A DNA stretch of 5,159 nucleotides from Spirochaetaceae bacterium (GTDB lineage Bacteria; Spirochaetota; Spirochaetia; DSM-27196; PWMO01), in assembly GCA_003558175.1 (NCBI GenBank), contig PWMO01000459.1:1-5159 (forward strand), written 5' to 3'. Positions within the stretch are counted from its first letter, which is position 1. Every line of letters starts with the position of its first letter. Shown piece after piece: positions 1-5,159 of the stretch. A program made the position numbers and the translations under genes. A model generated the notes under the pieces. The model was not told the DNA's origin and searched no databases. It saw nothing but the letters and a program-made list of their open reading frames with translations.

Positions 1-1
1 C

Positions 2-199
2 ATGATGGTCACGCATAACATGCACCACGCCATTCAGTACGGGAACCGACTGCTGATGATGGACAAGGGCGAGATAATCTTTGACGTCGAGGGTCAGGAG
101 AAACGTGACCTGACGGTCGACAAGCTGGTGCAGAAGTTCCACGAGATACGCCATCGAACGCTGGAGAGCGACGAGGTGATGCTCTCGGACGTGGATTGA
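2..199 (+). CDS. ABC transporter ATP-binding protein, C-terminal fragment (5' end outside window)
   Basis: This is the last 65 residues of an ABC-transporter ATPase; the gene enters from the left edge, so the first ATG seen is internal and not a start. The fragment opens at the switch/H-loop (MVTHN, with the conserved His at visible residue 5). It continues with the usual post-H-loop segment, in which an Ala-rich helix leads to GNRLLMMDKGEII, the last strand pair of the nucleotide-binding domain. The tail (LTVDKLVQKF) resembles the COG1101-like ATPases that pair with a permease and a TrpX-type binding protein for unknown, possibly aromatic, substrates. That subclass assignment is from memory of the tail sequence and is less certain than the ABC assignment. 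Walker A, signature and Walker B lie outside the window. The protein would act at the cytoplasmic face of the inner membrane. The gene ends in TGA and is followed by GC-rich hairpins. Confidence 0.88.
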   Translation: MMVTHNMHHAIQYGNRLLMMDKGEIIFDVEGQEKRDLTVDKLVQKFHEIRHRTLESDEVMLSDVD

Positions 200-206
200 C
201 GGGTCT

Positions 207-228
207 GTGGCCTGTCGGTGTTGGCCAC
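207..228 (+). terminator. Possible 3'-end hairpin after the ABC ATPase gene
   Basis: A perfect 6-bp inverted repeat, GTGGCC (207-212) and GGCCAC (223-228), with a 10-nt loop starts 7 nt after the ABC ATPase stop codon. Its place right behind the stop suggests a transcript end or 3' stabiliser. There is no T-run after it, so it is not a standard intrinsic terminator, and a chance repeat cannot be excluded. Confidence 0.3.
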
Positions 229-236
229 CTCGCCTA

Positions 237-275
237 CCCCCGAGACGGGGGCTCGGGTCACCTTTCCGTCTCGGG
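237..275. terminator. Complex GC-rich inverted repeat with competing hairpins; possible terminator
   Basis: Three overlapping pairings are visible. First, CCCCCG (237-242) pairs with CGGGGG (246-251) around a 3-nt loop. Second, CCCGAG (239-244) pairs with CTCGGG (252-257) around a 7-nt loop. Third, CCCGAGACGG (239-248) pairs perfectly over 10 bp with CCGTCTCGGG (266-275), and three G-T pairs could extend it inward. They share the same 5' arm and so exclude each other. The element sits between the ABC ATPase gene and the fusA promoter, which fits a transcription-end or insulating role. The lack of a T-tract on either strand argues against simple Rho-independent termination. The structure is seen; the function is inferred. 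Confidence 0.4.
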
Positions 276-295
276 CAAAGATCTCCACGCGACTC

Positions 296-324
296 TTGAA
301 AGAAATCCGCCTTCTCGGTATATT
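296..324 (+). promoter_or_regulatory. sigma70-type promoter for fusA
   Basis: A -35 box TTGAAA (296-301) is separated by exactly 17 nt from a -10 box TATATT (319-324). This lies in a local AT-rich patch of an otherwise GC-rich region and is correctly oriented towards fusA. Transcription would start near 331-333 and give a leader of about 95 nt. The spacing and -10 box are the same as in the carD promoter at the other end of the window, which supports both calls. Confidence 0.75.
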
Positions 325-350
325 ACAGACTCAATTTGACCGAAATCCTT

Positions 351-380
351 GCACTTTCAGTGCGTTATTTCACCCTGAAA
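351..380 (+). other. fusA leader with two alternative small hairpins
   Basis: Within the predicted fusA leader, GCACT (351-355) pairs with AGTGC (359-363) around the loop TTC. TTTCAG (355-360) could instead pair with CTGAAA (375-380) around a 14-nt loop. The two overlap and cannot form together. Neither covers the ribosome binding site AAGGA (413-417), which is 8 nt before the ATG. Both are short, so this is a weak candidate for leader control. Confidence 0.3.
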
Positions 381-425
381 CCACCGAAGGATCGCGACAC
401 GCACCTGTAGAAAAGGAAATAGTAT

Positions 426-2513
426 ATGGAAGCACGCATACAGAAGATGCGCAATATCGGAATCAGCGCGCATATCGATTCGGGCAAGACAACACTGTCC
501 GAGCGGATCCTCTTTTACTGCCAGCGGATTCACGCCATCCACGAGGTTCGTGGCAAAGACGGCGTCGGCGCAACCATGGATTCCATGGAACTCGAGCGCG
601 AACGCGGCATCACCATCCAGTCCGCCTCTACCAACGTGACCTGGAAAGACCACGTCATTAACGTCATCGATACGCCGGGCCACGTGGACTTCACCATCGA
701 AGTCGAACGGGCTTTGAGAGTGCTTGACGGCGCCATCCTCGTGCTGGACTCGGTCGGTGGCGTTCAGTCGCAGACGCTGACGGTCAATCGGCAGCTCGGC
801 CGCTACAACGTGCCGTTCATAGCGTTTGTGAACAAGTGTGACAGAACCGGTGCAAACCCGGTGCGCGTTCGGGACCAGATTGAAGAGAAGCTGGGGCACA
901 ACGCGGTGCTGCTCCAGTTGCCGATCGGGCTGGAAGACAAGTTTGTCGGCGTGGTGGATCTCATTTCCATGAAGGCGCAGTACTACGAAGGGGACTTTGG
1001 AGAGATCATCCGCGAAACGGAGATCCCTGCCGAACTGGCGCAACAGGCCGAGCAGTATCGCGAGACACTGCTGGATGCCGCATCGATGTTCTCCGACGAA
1101 CTGGCCGAGGCGTACCTGGAAGGCGAGGTGCAGCCGCAGCAGGTCATTGACGCGGTGCGGGCCGGTACATTGTCGCGCCAGCTCGTGCCGGTTTACATGG
1201 GAAGCGCGTACAAGAACAAGGGCGTGCAGGCGCTGCTCGACGGGGTGGTTCGATACCTGCCGAACCCCGCCGAACTGACCTATACCGCACTCGATCTCAA
1301 CAACGACGAAGAACCGGTGGACCTCACGCCGGAGTCGACGGCGCCGACGGTCGCGCTGGCGTTCAAGCTGGAAGAGGGGCAGTACGGACAGCTCACCTAC
1401 ATGCGCGTCTATCAAGGGTCGATCAAGAAAGGGATGGAGCTGTACAACAGTCGAGCCCGTAAGAAAGTCAAGATCGGACGGCTCATCCGCATGCATGCCG
1501 ATACCACCACCGACATCAACGAGGCCCCGGCCGGCGATATCGTGGCGATCTTCGGCATCGATTGCGCTTCCGGTGACACGTTTGTCGACCCGTCGCTCAA
1601 TTACTCCATGACATCGATGTACGTTCCCAACCCGGTCATCTCACTGGCCGTGAAGGCCAAGGATAAATCGGCGGAAGACAACATGGGCAAAGCGCTCAAC
1701 CGCTTCACCAAGGAAGACCCGACCTTCCGCAGCTTCGTCGATCCAGAGTCAAACGAAACCATCATTCAGGGAATGGGCGAACTGCATCTCGAGGTATACA
1801 TCGAGCGGATGAAGCGAGAGTATCGTGCCGATGTGGAAACCGGTATGCCGCAGGTCGCCTACCGCGAGGCAATCAGCGCCCGCGCGGAGTTCGACTATAC
1901 CCACAAGAAACAGACGGGCGGTTCAGGCCAGTTTGCCCGCGTTGCCGGGTTCATCGAGCCGCTGGACGAGGGCGATTACGAGTTTGTCGACAGCATCAAA
2001 GGCGGTGTCATTCCCAACGAGTACATTCCGTCATGCGACAAGGGATTTCGCACCGCGATGCAGAAGGGTACGGTCATCGGATTCCCGATTGTCGGCGTTC
2101 GCGTGGCAATCAATGATGGAGCCACGCATCCGGTTGACTCCTCGGACATGGCGTTTCAGGCCGCAGCGCTCGGCGCCTTCCGCCAGACATACGCAAAGAC
2201 CAAGCCCGTGATCCTTGAACCGATCATGAAAGTGTCGGTCGAGGGGCCGACCGAGTACCAGGGCAGCATTTTCGGCAGTTTGAACCAGCGTCGTGGTATC
2301 ATACTGGCGTCCTCCGAAGACGGGAGTTTTTCTACCGTGGAGGCGGAAGTGCCTTTGTCCGAGATGTTCGGCTATGCGACCGTGCTCCGCTCCCTCAGTC
2401 AGGGTAAGGCGGAGTTCTCCATGGAGTTCCTGAAGTACGGGCGTGTGCCGCAGAGCGTGGCGGAAGAGCTGATCAAGAAGTATCAGGAAAGCAAGAACAA
2501 GGAGAGCAAATAG
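426..2513 (+). CDS. fusA: Elongation factor G, spirochaete/mitochondrial-type EF-G1
   Basis: This cytoplasmic GTPase moves tRNAs and mRNA through the ribosome after peptide-bond formation. At 695 residues it is full length, with the five-domain EF-G plan. The GTPase motifs are G1 AHIDSGKT (15-22), switch I RGITI (60-64), DTPGH (82-86, with His86 as the GTP-activating residue), NKCD (136-139; Cys where many EF-Gs have Met) and GSA (259-261). Domain IV carries [10 protein letters not shown] (493-502) and a tip loop with THPVDSS (567-573), which enters the decoding site. The IDSGKTTL P-loop and the stretch [16 protein letters not shown] (40-55) are hallmarks, from memory, of the spdEFG1/mitochondrial EFG1 clade rather than the classical bacterial IDAGKTTT type. 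In that clade a second paralogue (EF-G2) is thought to serve ribosome recycling. The ATG at 426 is favoured because AAGGA lies 8 nt upstream; the next ATG (codon 8) has no comparable site and would trim the sequence before G1. The gene has its own promoter and heads an operon with the ATPase gene 2 nt downstream. Confidence 0.97.
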   Translation: MEARIQKMRNIGISAHIDSGKTTLSERILFYCQRIHAIHEVRGKDGVGATMDSMELERERGITIQSASTNVTWKDHVINVIDTPGHVDFTIEVERALRVLDGAILVLDSVGGVQSQTLTVNRQLGRYNVPFIAFVNKCDRTGANPVRVRDQIEEKLGHNAVLLQLPIGLEDKFVGVVDLISMKAQYYEGDFGEIIRETEIPAELAQQAEQYRETLLDAASMFSDELAEAYLEGEVQPQQVIDAVRAGTLSRQLVPVYMGSAYKNKGVQALLDGVVRYLPNPAELTYTALDLNNDEEPVDLTPESTAPTVALAFKLEEGQYGQLTYMRVYQGSIKKGMELYNSRARKKVKIGRLIRMHADTTTDINEAPAGDIVAIFGIDCASGDTFVDPSLNYSMTSMYVPNPVISLAVKAKDKSAEDNMGKALNRFTKEDPTFRSFVDPESNETIIQGMGELHLEVYIERMKREYRADVETGMPQVAYREAISARAEFDYTHKKQTGGSGQFARVAGFIEPLDEGDYEFVDSIKGGVIPNEYIPSCDKGFRTAMQKGTVIGFPIVGVRVAINDGATHPVDSSDMAFQAAALGAFRQTYAKTKPVILEPIMKVSVEGPTEYQGSIFGSLNQRRGIILASSEDGSFSTVEAEVPLSEMFGYATVLRSLSQGKAEFSMEFLKYGRVPQSVAEELIKKYQESKNKESK
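2499..2504 (+). promoter_or_regulatory. Ribosome binding site for the ATPase gene, inside fusA
   Basis: AAGGAG lies within the last codons of fusA, 11 nt before the ATG at 2516. The fusA stop codon falls between this site and the start. This arrangement favours re-initiation by ribosomes finishing fusA. Confidence 0.6.
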
Positions 2514-2515
2514 TC

Positions 2516-3238
2516 ATGGTGAAAGAAGAGCTGGTGCAGCGGAGCCCCCTCCGCATACTGGAGAAGTCGATCCAGGGCGGTCTGGGAGCAGGTAACCTGG
2601 GAATTATCGCGTCGCGAAAAGGGGTCGGCAAGACCGCATGTCTGGTTCACATCGCGACCGACTCTCTGCTGCAAGGTAAGCACGTGATCCATGTGAGCTT
2701 TTCTTCGCGCACAGACCATATTATCAGCTGGTACGAAGACATCTACCGCGAAATTGCCGCAACGCGTGAACTGGAAGACGCAATGGAGGTGCATGACAGC
2801 CTGGTACGCAATCGCGTTGTCATGAACTTCTCGCAACGCGGCATAGAGGCTGAGCAGTTGATTCAGAGTCTGCGCGCGATGATCGTGCACGGTGGGTTTG
2901 CCGCCGACGTCATCATGGTCGACGGGTATGACTTTGCCCTCGGTAGCCCGGAGAGCCTTGAAGCGCTGAAGAGCTTCGCTCAAGAGGTGGGCCTTTCGAT
3001 CTGGTTCAGCGCGACACTTCATCGCGAGCAGCCGCAGGTAGATGAGAACGGCGTGCCGGTTATTCTCGCCCCGTACATGGACTGCGTCAGTGTGTTGATC
3101 ACGCTTGAGCCGGCGCCTGAGCACGTCAAGCTGCGGCTGGTCAAGGAACACGACCGTTACGTGCACGAGGATCTGTCGCTCGTGCTTGATTCTCGGACGC
3201 TGCTCATCGCCGACCCGGCACAGCTCGACTCGAAGTAA
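2516..3238 (+). CDS. RecA/DnaB/KaiC-like P-loop ATPase of unknown function, coupled to fusA
   Basis: The product is a single-domain, 240-residue soluble protein with the layout of a RecA-fold ATPase. Residues 21-40 resemble the start of KaiC/RadA domains, where a Gly-rich turn leads to the P-loop SRKGVGKT (33-40). Its first position is Ser, not the usual Ala or Gly. A strand follows (HVSFSSRTDHI, 59-69), at the place where KaiC/DnaB proteins have a strand ending in a catalytic acidic residue; no such Glu is obvious here. Walker B is VIMVDGYDF (132-140) with Asp136. A later strand, IWFSATLHRE (162-171), resembles the sensor strand that follows Walker B in this fold. The end (LRLVKEHDRY then LVLDSRTLLI) resembles the last strands of DnaB/RadA-type domains. 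No helicase, zinc-finger or DNA-binding extension, signal peptide or membrane segment is seen. It begins 2 nt after fusA with a Shine-Dalgarno inside fusA, so expression is tied to EF-G. I do not recognise a named gene; the substrate and partner are unknown. Confidence 0.85.
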   Translation: MVKEELVQRSPLRILEKSIQGGLGAGNLGIIASRKGVGKTACLVHIATDSLLQGKHVIHVSFSSRTDHIISWYEDIYREIAATRELEDAMEVHDSLVRNRVVMNFSQRGIEAEQLIQSLRAMIVHGGFAADVIMVDGYDFALGSPESLEALKSFAQEVGLSIWFSATLHREQPQVDENGVPVILAPYMDCVSVLITLEPAPEHVKLRLVKEHDRYVHEDLSLVLDSRTLLIADPAQLDSK

Positions 3239-3255
3239 CCGGCGCCTACCTCTTA

Positions 3256-3285
3256 CCGCCGGCTACTGCCTATTGCTGCCGGCGG
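3256..3285. terminator. Hairpin between converging operons; possible bidirectional terminator
   Basis: CCGCCGGC (3256-3263) pairs perfectly over 8 bp with GCCGGCGG (3278-3285), leaving a 14-nt loop. It lies in the 54-bp spacer between the stop codons of the convergent ATPase and nth genes, where a two-way terminator is expected. Downstream of it on the + strand there is only a three-T run (3291-3293), and there is none on the - strand, so termination by this hairpin alone would be weak. A related palindrome, CCGCCGGCGG (3296-3305), lies within the end of nth. Confidence 0.45.
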
Positions 3286-3292
3286 CAACATT

Positions 3293-3970
3293 TCACCGCC
3301 GGCGGGTCACGCCAACCTGCCGGCAATCTCCCTCCACCGGGCAGCGGCTGCACAGCGGCGATTGAGGGGTGCAAACCTGTTGCCCGTGCAGCACCAGCAG
3401 CTCGTTTACCGCGATCCACCATTCAGCAGGAAGTATCTTCTCCAGCGCGGCTTCAGTCGCATCCGGGGTACGCGTTTCCACCCAGCCCAGTCGATTCGCG
3501 ATACGATGAACGTGCGTGTCGACGCAGATCGCGGCGATTCCGTAGCCGAGACCCAGTACCAGGTTGGCCGTCTTGCGCCCGACTCCCGGCAACGCGATCA
3601 GCTTTTCGACCGTCTGCGGGACGGAACCGTGGTATTCCTCGGAAACAATGCGGGCAACTTCCCGAATGTTGTGCGCCTTGGTGCGATAGAACCCGGCAGG
3701 ATAGATCGAGTTGGCGATCGCTTCTTCGGGCAATGCGGCGATGGCTTGCGGCGTTTCGGCCTGCGCGAACAGCCGATCGGTCGCGGCGAGGGTCACCTCG
3801 TCGCGGGTGCGCAGTGAGATCATGGTCGATATCAGGATACGGAACGGGTCGCGCGAGGTAACCGCGACAAGCGAAACCGACGGGAGGGGCTGATCGCCCA
3901 GATGAGACCGGATACGCCTGAGTATCCGGGCGGAATCAGTCTTCGATGTCTTCTTCGTCGAAGTCGTCAT
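3293..3970 (-). CDS. nth: Endonuclease III (DNA glycosylase/AP lyase)
   Basis: This base-excision repair enzyme removes oxidised pyrimidines and cleaves the abasic site. The 225-residue product has the family's normal length plus a short Ser/Thr/Lys-rich N-terminus. The helix-hairpin-helix motif is LPGVGRKTA (127-135), with catalytic Lys133. The catalytic Asp is Asp151 in VDTHV (150-154). The C-terminus carries a [4Fe-4S] loop with Cys200, Cys207, Cys210 and Cys216, in the exact C-x6-C-x2-C-x5-C spacing. The position matching E. coli Gln41 appears to be Arg54 (SLRTRD), a variant seen in some Nth-like proteins. The frame stays open upstream to 4063, but the extra residues are only a shadow of carD. 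ATG 3970 is the last usual start before the conserved first helix (ARILRRI); no ATG, GTG or TTG lies between. It overlaps carD by 35 nt and has no good Shine-Dalgarno, so translation probably depends on carD. A hairpin lies across codons 14-21. Confidence 0.94.
   Translation of the reverse strand: MTTSTKKTSKTDSARILRRIRSHLGDQPLPSVSLVAVTSRDPFRILISTMISLRTRDEVTLAATDRLFAQAETPQAIAALPEEAIANSIYPAGFYRTKAHNIREVARIVSEEYHGSVPQTVEKLIALPGVGRKTANLVLGLGYGIAAICVDTHVHRIANRLGWVETRTPDATEAALEKILPAEWWIAVNELLVLHGQQVCTPQSPLCSRCPVEGDCRQVGVTRRR
3908..3929 (-). other. Perfect 8-bp hairpin just after carD stop, inside nth
   Basis: CCGGATAC (3908-3915) and GTATCCGG (3922-3929) form a perfect stem around a 6-nt loop. On the - strand the stem begins 6 nt after the carD stop codon and covers nth codons 14-21. 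No T-run follows, so it is not a classic terminator. It could stabilise the carD end, slow ribosomes entering nth, or cause partial termination. The structure is seen; the role is inferred. Confidence 0.5.
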
Positions 3971-4532
3971 CGTCCGGTACGGCCGCTGCGGCTGCCTTTT
4001 CTGCCGATGCTTTCGCGCTGCGCCGGGCTTCCGCTTCAAGCCGTTCGAACACCATCTGCTCAACGTCCGCTTTTGACTTCTTGAGCGAGAAGGAAACCTC
4101 GTCTACCAGCAGCTTGAGCGCGTTGTCGAACAGCTTGCGCTCGAGGATCGGAAGTTCCTTTACCTTGCTGCGGTGATACAAGGTTCGCACGACCGTGGCG
4201 ATGTCCGAGACACTGCCTTGCTTCAAGAGATCGAGATTCATCTGGTAGCGAAGTTTCCAGTCTGCCGGAATTGCCTCGTATTCCTCGGAGACCAGTTTGA
4301 GCGCGCTCTCCGCCTCTTTGCGCGGTACGATGGCGCGAATACCGAGCTCTTCGGCCTTGTCTACCGGAACCATAACCGTCATGTCGGTCACATCCAGGTA
4401 GATGACGTAGTAAAGCAGCTTCTGATCCTTGAAATCCCGCTCTTCGATGGAGAGAATCTGCCCGACACCCTGCAGAGGATACACCACCTGCTGTTTCTCT
4501 TTGAAGGTGGTGGTCTTCTTTGATTGCTTCAT
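3936..4532 (-). CDS. carD: CarD-family RNA polymerase-binding transcription regulator
   Basis: CarD binds the RNA polymerase beta subunit and stabilises the open promoter complex, with broad effects on stable RNA and housekeeping transcription. In the 198-residue product, residues 10-70 form the N-terminal polymerase-interacting domain (VVYPLQGVGQI, then the YYVIYL and MTVMVPV strands). Residues 70-165 form the helical DNA-binding domain. Trp92 in ADWKLRY matches the Trp that wedges into the upstream edge of the bubble in mycobacterial CarD (Trp85, NWSRRY). Beyond the usual end is a tail of about 30 residues: an Ala/Lys/Arg-rich stretch (170-184), then a strongly acidic end (PDDDDFDEEDIED). 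The whole resembles spirochaete CarD proteins. The frame could open at TTG 4541, but that codon overlaps the -10 box and cannot be in the transcript, so ATG 4532 is chosen. It has no Shine-Dalgarno and lies 7 nt after the -10 box, implying leaderless mRNA. nth overlaps its 3' end. Confidence 0.95.
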   Translation of the reverse strand: MKQSKKTTTFKEKQQVVYPLQGVGQILSIEERDFKDQKLLYYVIYLDVTDMTVMVPVDKAEELGIRAIVPRKEAESALKLVSEEYEAIPADWKLRYQMNLDLLKQGSVSDIATVVRTLYHRSKVKELPILERKLFDNALKLLVDEVSFSLKKSKADVEQMVFERLEAEARRSAKASAEKAAAAAVPDDDDFDEEDIED

Positions 4533-4539
4533 CCGGGCC

Positions 4540-4568
4540 AATATAGCAAATTCTGCTCAAATGGTCAA
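4540..4568 (-). promoter_or_regulatory. sigma70-type promoter for carD-nth
   Basis: Read on the - strand, a -35 box TTGACC (4568-4563) is followed after exactly 17 nt by a -10 box TATATT (4545-4540). Only GGCCCGG separates the -10 box from the carD ATG at 4532, so the predicted start of transcription is at or within a base or so of the A of the ATG. The match to consensus is strong and mirrors the fusA promoter. Confidence 0.78.
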
Positions 4569-4586
4569 AGCCGGCCGCAGCAGGTC

Positions 4587-4624
4587 GTGGACCAGTGCGG
4601 ATGCAATGTGGACACCGTGTGGAC
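4587..4624. repeat. Three direct GTGGAC repeats upstream of the carD promoter
   Basis: GTGGAC occurs at 4587-4592, 4608-4613 and 4619-4624 (GTCCAC in carD orientation). The starts are 21 and 11 bp apart, close to two and one helical turns, so all three copies face the same side of the DNA. Relative to the predicted carD start they fall near -55, -76 and -87. GCAATG also occurs twice (4603-4608, 4625-4630). They could be activator or repressor sites, but a short hexamer repeat may be chance. Confidence 0.35.
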
Positions 4625-4654
4625 GCAATGGAGAGCGCGTTGTCGACGATCCGT

Positions 4655-5159
4655 TCAGAATCTTACCACTACGGGCGCAGGGGTCAGCCCCAGCAGGCGC
4701 AGATACTTGAACGGGTGGATATCGAGCGGATTGGGATACCAGCCGTCGACGGTGGAGAGATCGATCAGGTTGATGGCCGGTGAGTGGCTGATGGGCAGCA
4801 CCACCGCGGTCTCGAGCAGCATGCGTTCCGCCCGCGACAGAGTCTCGTATCGTGTTTCGCCGCGCAACGTCGCGCCTTCGCGCACCAGGCGATCATAATC
4901 CGGGTTATTGAATCCCGATTCGTTCAAGTTGCTCTGTGACGTCCACATCTGCAGAAAGGTCAGCGGGTCGGCAAAGTCTCCAATCCAGCTCACGGTTGCA
5001 ACCGCGTACGCACGATCTTCCGACAGCGAGTCGAAGTACTCGGGATAGCGAACCACCTCGACATGCGATTCAAGGCCGAGATACTCTTCCCAGCTCTCCC
5101 GCATCAGCGTAACGATCCTCGAGTTCTCGAGCCCGCCGGGGATCCGAATGACCGGCTCC
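4655..5159 (-). CDS. Oligopeptide ABC transporter substrate-binding protein, C-terminal part (5' end outside window)
   Basis: This is the last 167 residues of a family 5 extracellular solute-binding protein (OppA/DppA type), which captures peptides outside the membrane and delivers them to an ABC permease. The frame is open to the right edge, so the ATG at 5104 is internal; the upstream residues (RIPGGLENSRIVTLMRESW) continue the fold without a stop. Family features are the helix around RESWEEYLGLE, the strand and turn SWIGDFADPLTFLQMW, FNNPDYDRLV, and the closing WYPNPLDIHPFKYLRL, which is typical of this family's C-terminus. A tail of 13 further residues rich in Pro and Val follows. The signal peptide or lipobox and the ligand-binding N-terminal lobe lie outside the window, so substrate type cannot be judged. 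carD lies 122 nt downstream on the same strand but has its own promoter; no clear terminator is visible between them. Confidence 0.92.
   Translation of the reverse strand, partial: EPVIRIPGGLENSRIVTLMRESWEEYLGLESHVEVVRYPEYFDSLSEDRAYAVATVSWIGDFADPLTFLQMWTSQSNLNESGFNNPDYDRLVREGATLRGETRYETLSRAERMLLETAVVLPISHSPAINLIDLSTVDGWYPNPLDIHPFKYLRLLGLTPAPVVVRF

Noticed and set aside
218..661. A 147-codon + strand frame across the intergenic region into fusA
   Set aside because: It runs over the promoter, leader and fusA start in another frame and shows no family resemblance.
357..1496. A 379-codon open frame on the - strand, antisense to fusA
   Set aside because: The translation is rich in His, Arg and Val with no recognisable domain and lies wholly opposite a confident fusA frame or its leader. 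It is a codon-bias shadow in GC-rich DNA.
2483..3166. A 227-codon open frame on the - strand, antisense to the ATPase gene
   Set aside because: It has no domain-like pattern, while the + strand frame has Walker A and B motifs and a ribosome site; treated as a shadow.
3971..4063. N-terminal extension of nth by 31 residues to the ATG at 4063
   Set aside because: The added residues are Arg/Lys/Gln-rich, unlike any Nth N-terminus, and are an out-of-frame reading of the carD C-terminal region.
4533..4541. TTG start for carD three codons upstream
   Set aside because: This TTG overlaps the predicted -10 box, so it would not be in the transcript, and CarD relatives start close to the ATG at 4532.
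4060..4560. A 166-codon - strand frame over carD
   Set aside because: It is a frame-shifted reading of carD with Arg/Gly/Ala-rich sequence and no domain.
4524..4898. Small + strand frames opposite the carD promoter and peptide-binding gene
   Set aside because: They are antisense to confident features and show no ribosome site or recognisable motif.
1..5159. Mobile element, CRISPR array, toxin-antitoxin, tRNA or rRNA
   Set aside because: No transposase or integrase, regularly spaced repeats, terminal inverted repeats or RNA gene signatures were found; all coding space is taken by housekeeping or transport genes.

Overview
The window most likely comes from a moderately GC-rich spirochaete. 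The evidence is an EF-G of the spirochaete/planctomycete/deltaproteobacterial type 1 class (spdEFG1, a sister of mitochondrial EFG1), a spirochaete-like CarD, an oligopeptide-binding protein of the type ending in LDIHPFKYL, and an ABC ATPase of the uncharacterised COG1101-like class. This is recognition from memory, not a database search, and the genus cannot be named.

Layout. On the left, on the + strand, is the 3' end of an ABC transporter ATPase gene, cut by the window edge. A 226-bp intergenic region follows, with several GC-rich inverted repeats and a strong sigma70-type promoter. That promoter drives fusA (EF-G). Two bases after fusA comes a 240-residue RecA/DnaB/KaiC-like P-loop ATPase of unknown function, so the two are almost certainly co-transcribed and probably translationally coupled. 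The right half is on the - strand and converges on this operon. From the right edge leftwards it holds the 3' part of a peptide-binding lipoprotein/periplasmic gene (OppA family), then carD with its own promoter, then nth (endonuclease III), whose start lies inside the end of carD. The two operons meet at a 54-bp spacer rich in GCCGGC.

How the genes fit together. EF-G performs ribosomal translocation. The coupled ATPase may act in a translation-linked or other housekeeping role, but nothing in its sequence names a substrate. CarD binds RNA polymerase and stabilises open promoter complexes. Nth removes oxidised pyrimidines from DNA. The flanking genes are parts of two nutrient-uptake ABC systems.

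The most notable points are: (1) carD appears to be transcribed as a leaderless mRNA, because a consensus promoter ends only 7 nt before its ATG; (2) carD and nth overlap by 35 nt, with a perfect 8-bp hairpin just after the carD stop and inside nth; (3) an uncharacterised ATPase is coupled to EF-G; (4) mutually exclusive hairpins lie upstream of fusA. No mobile element, CRISPR array, tRNA or rRNA was seen.
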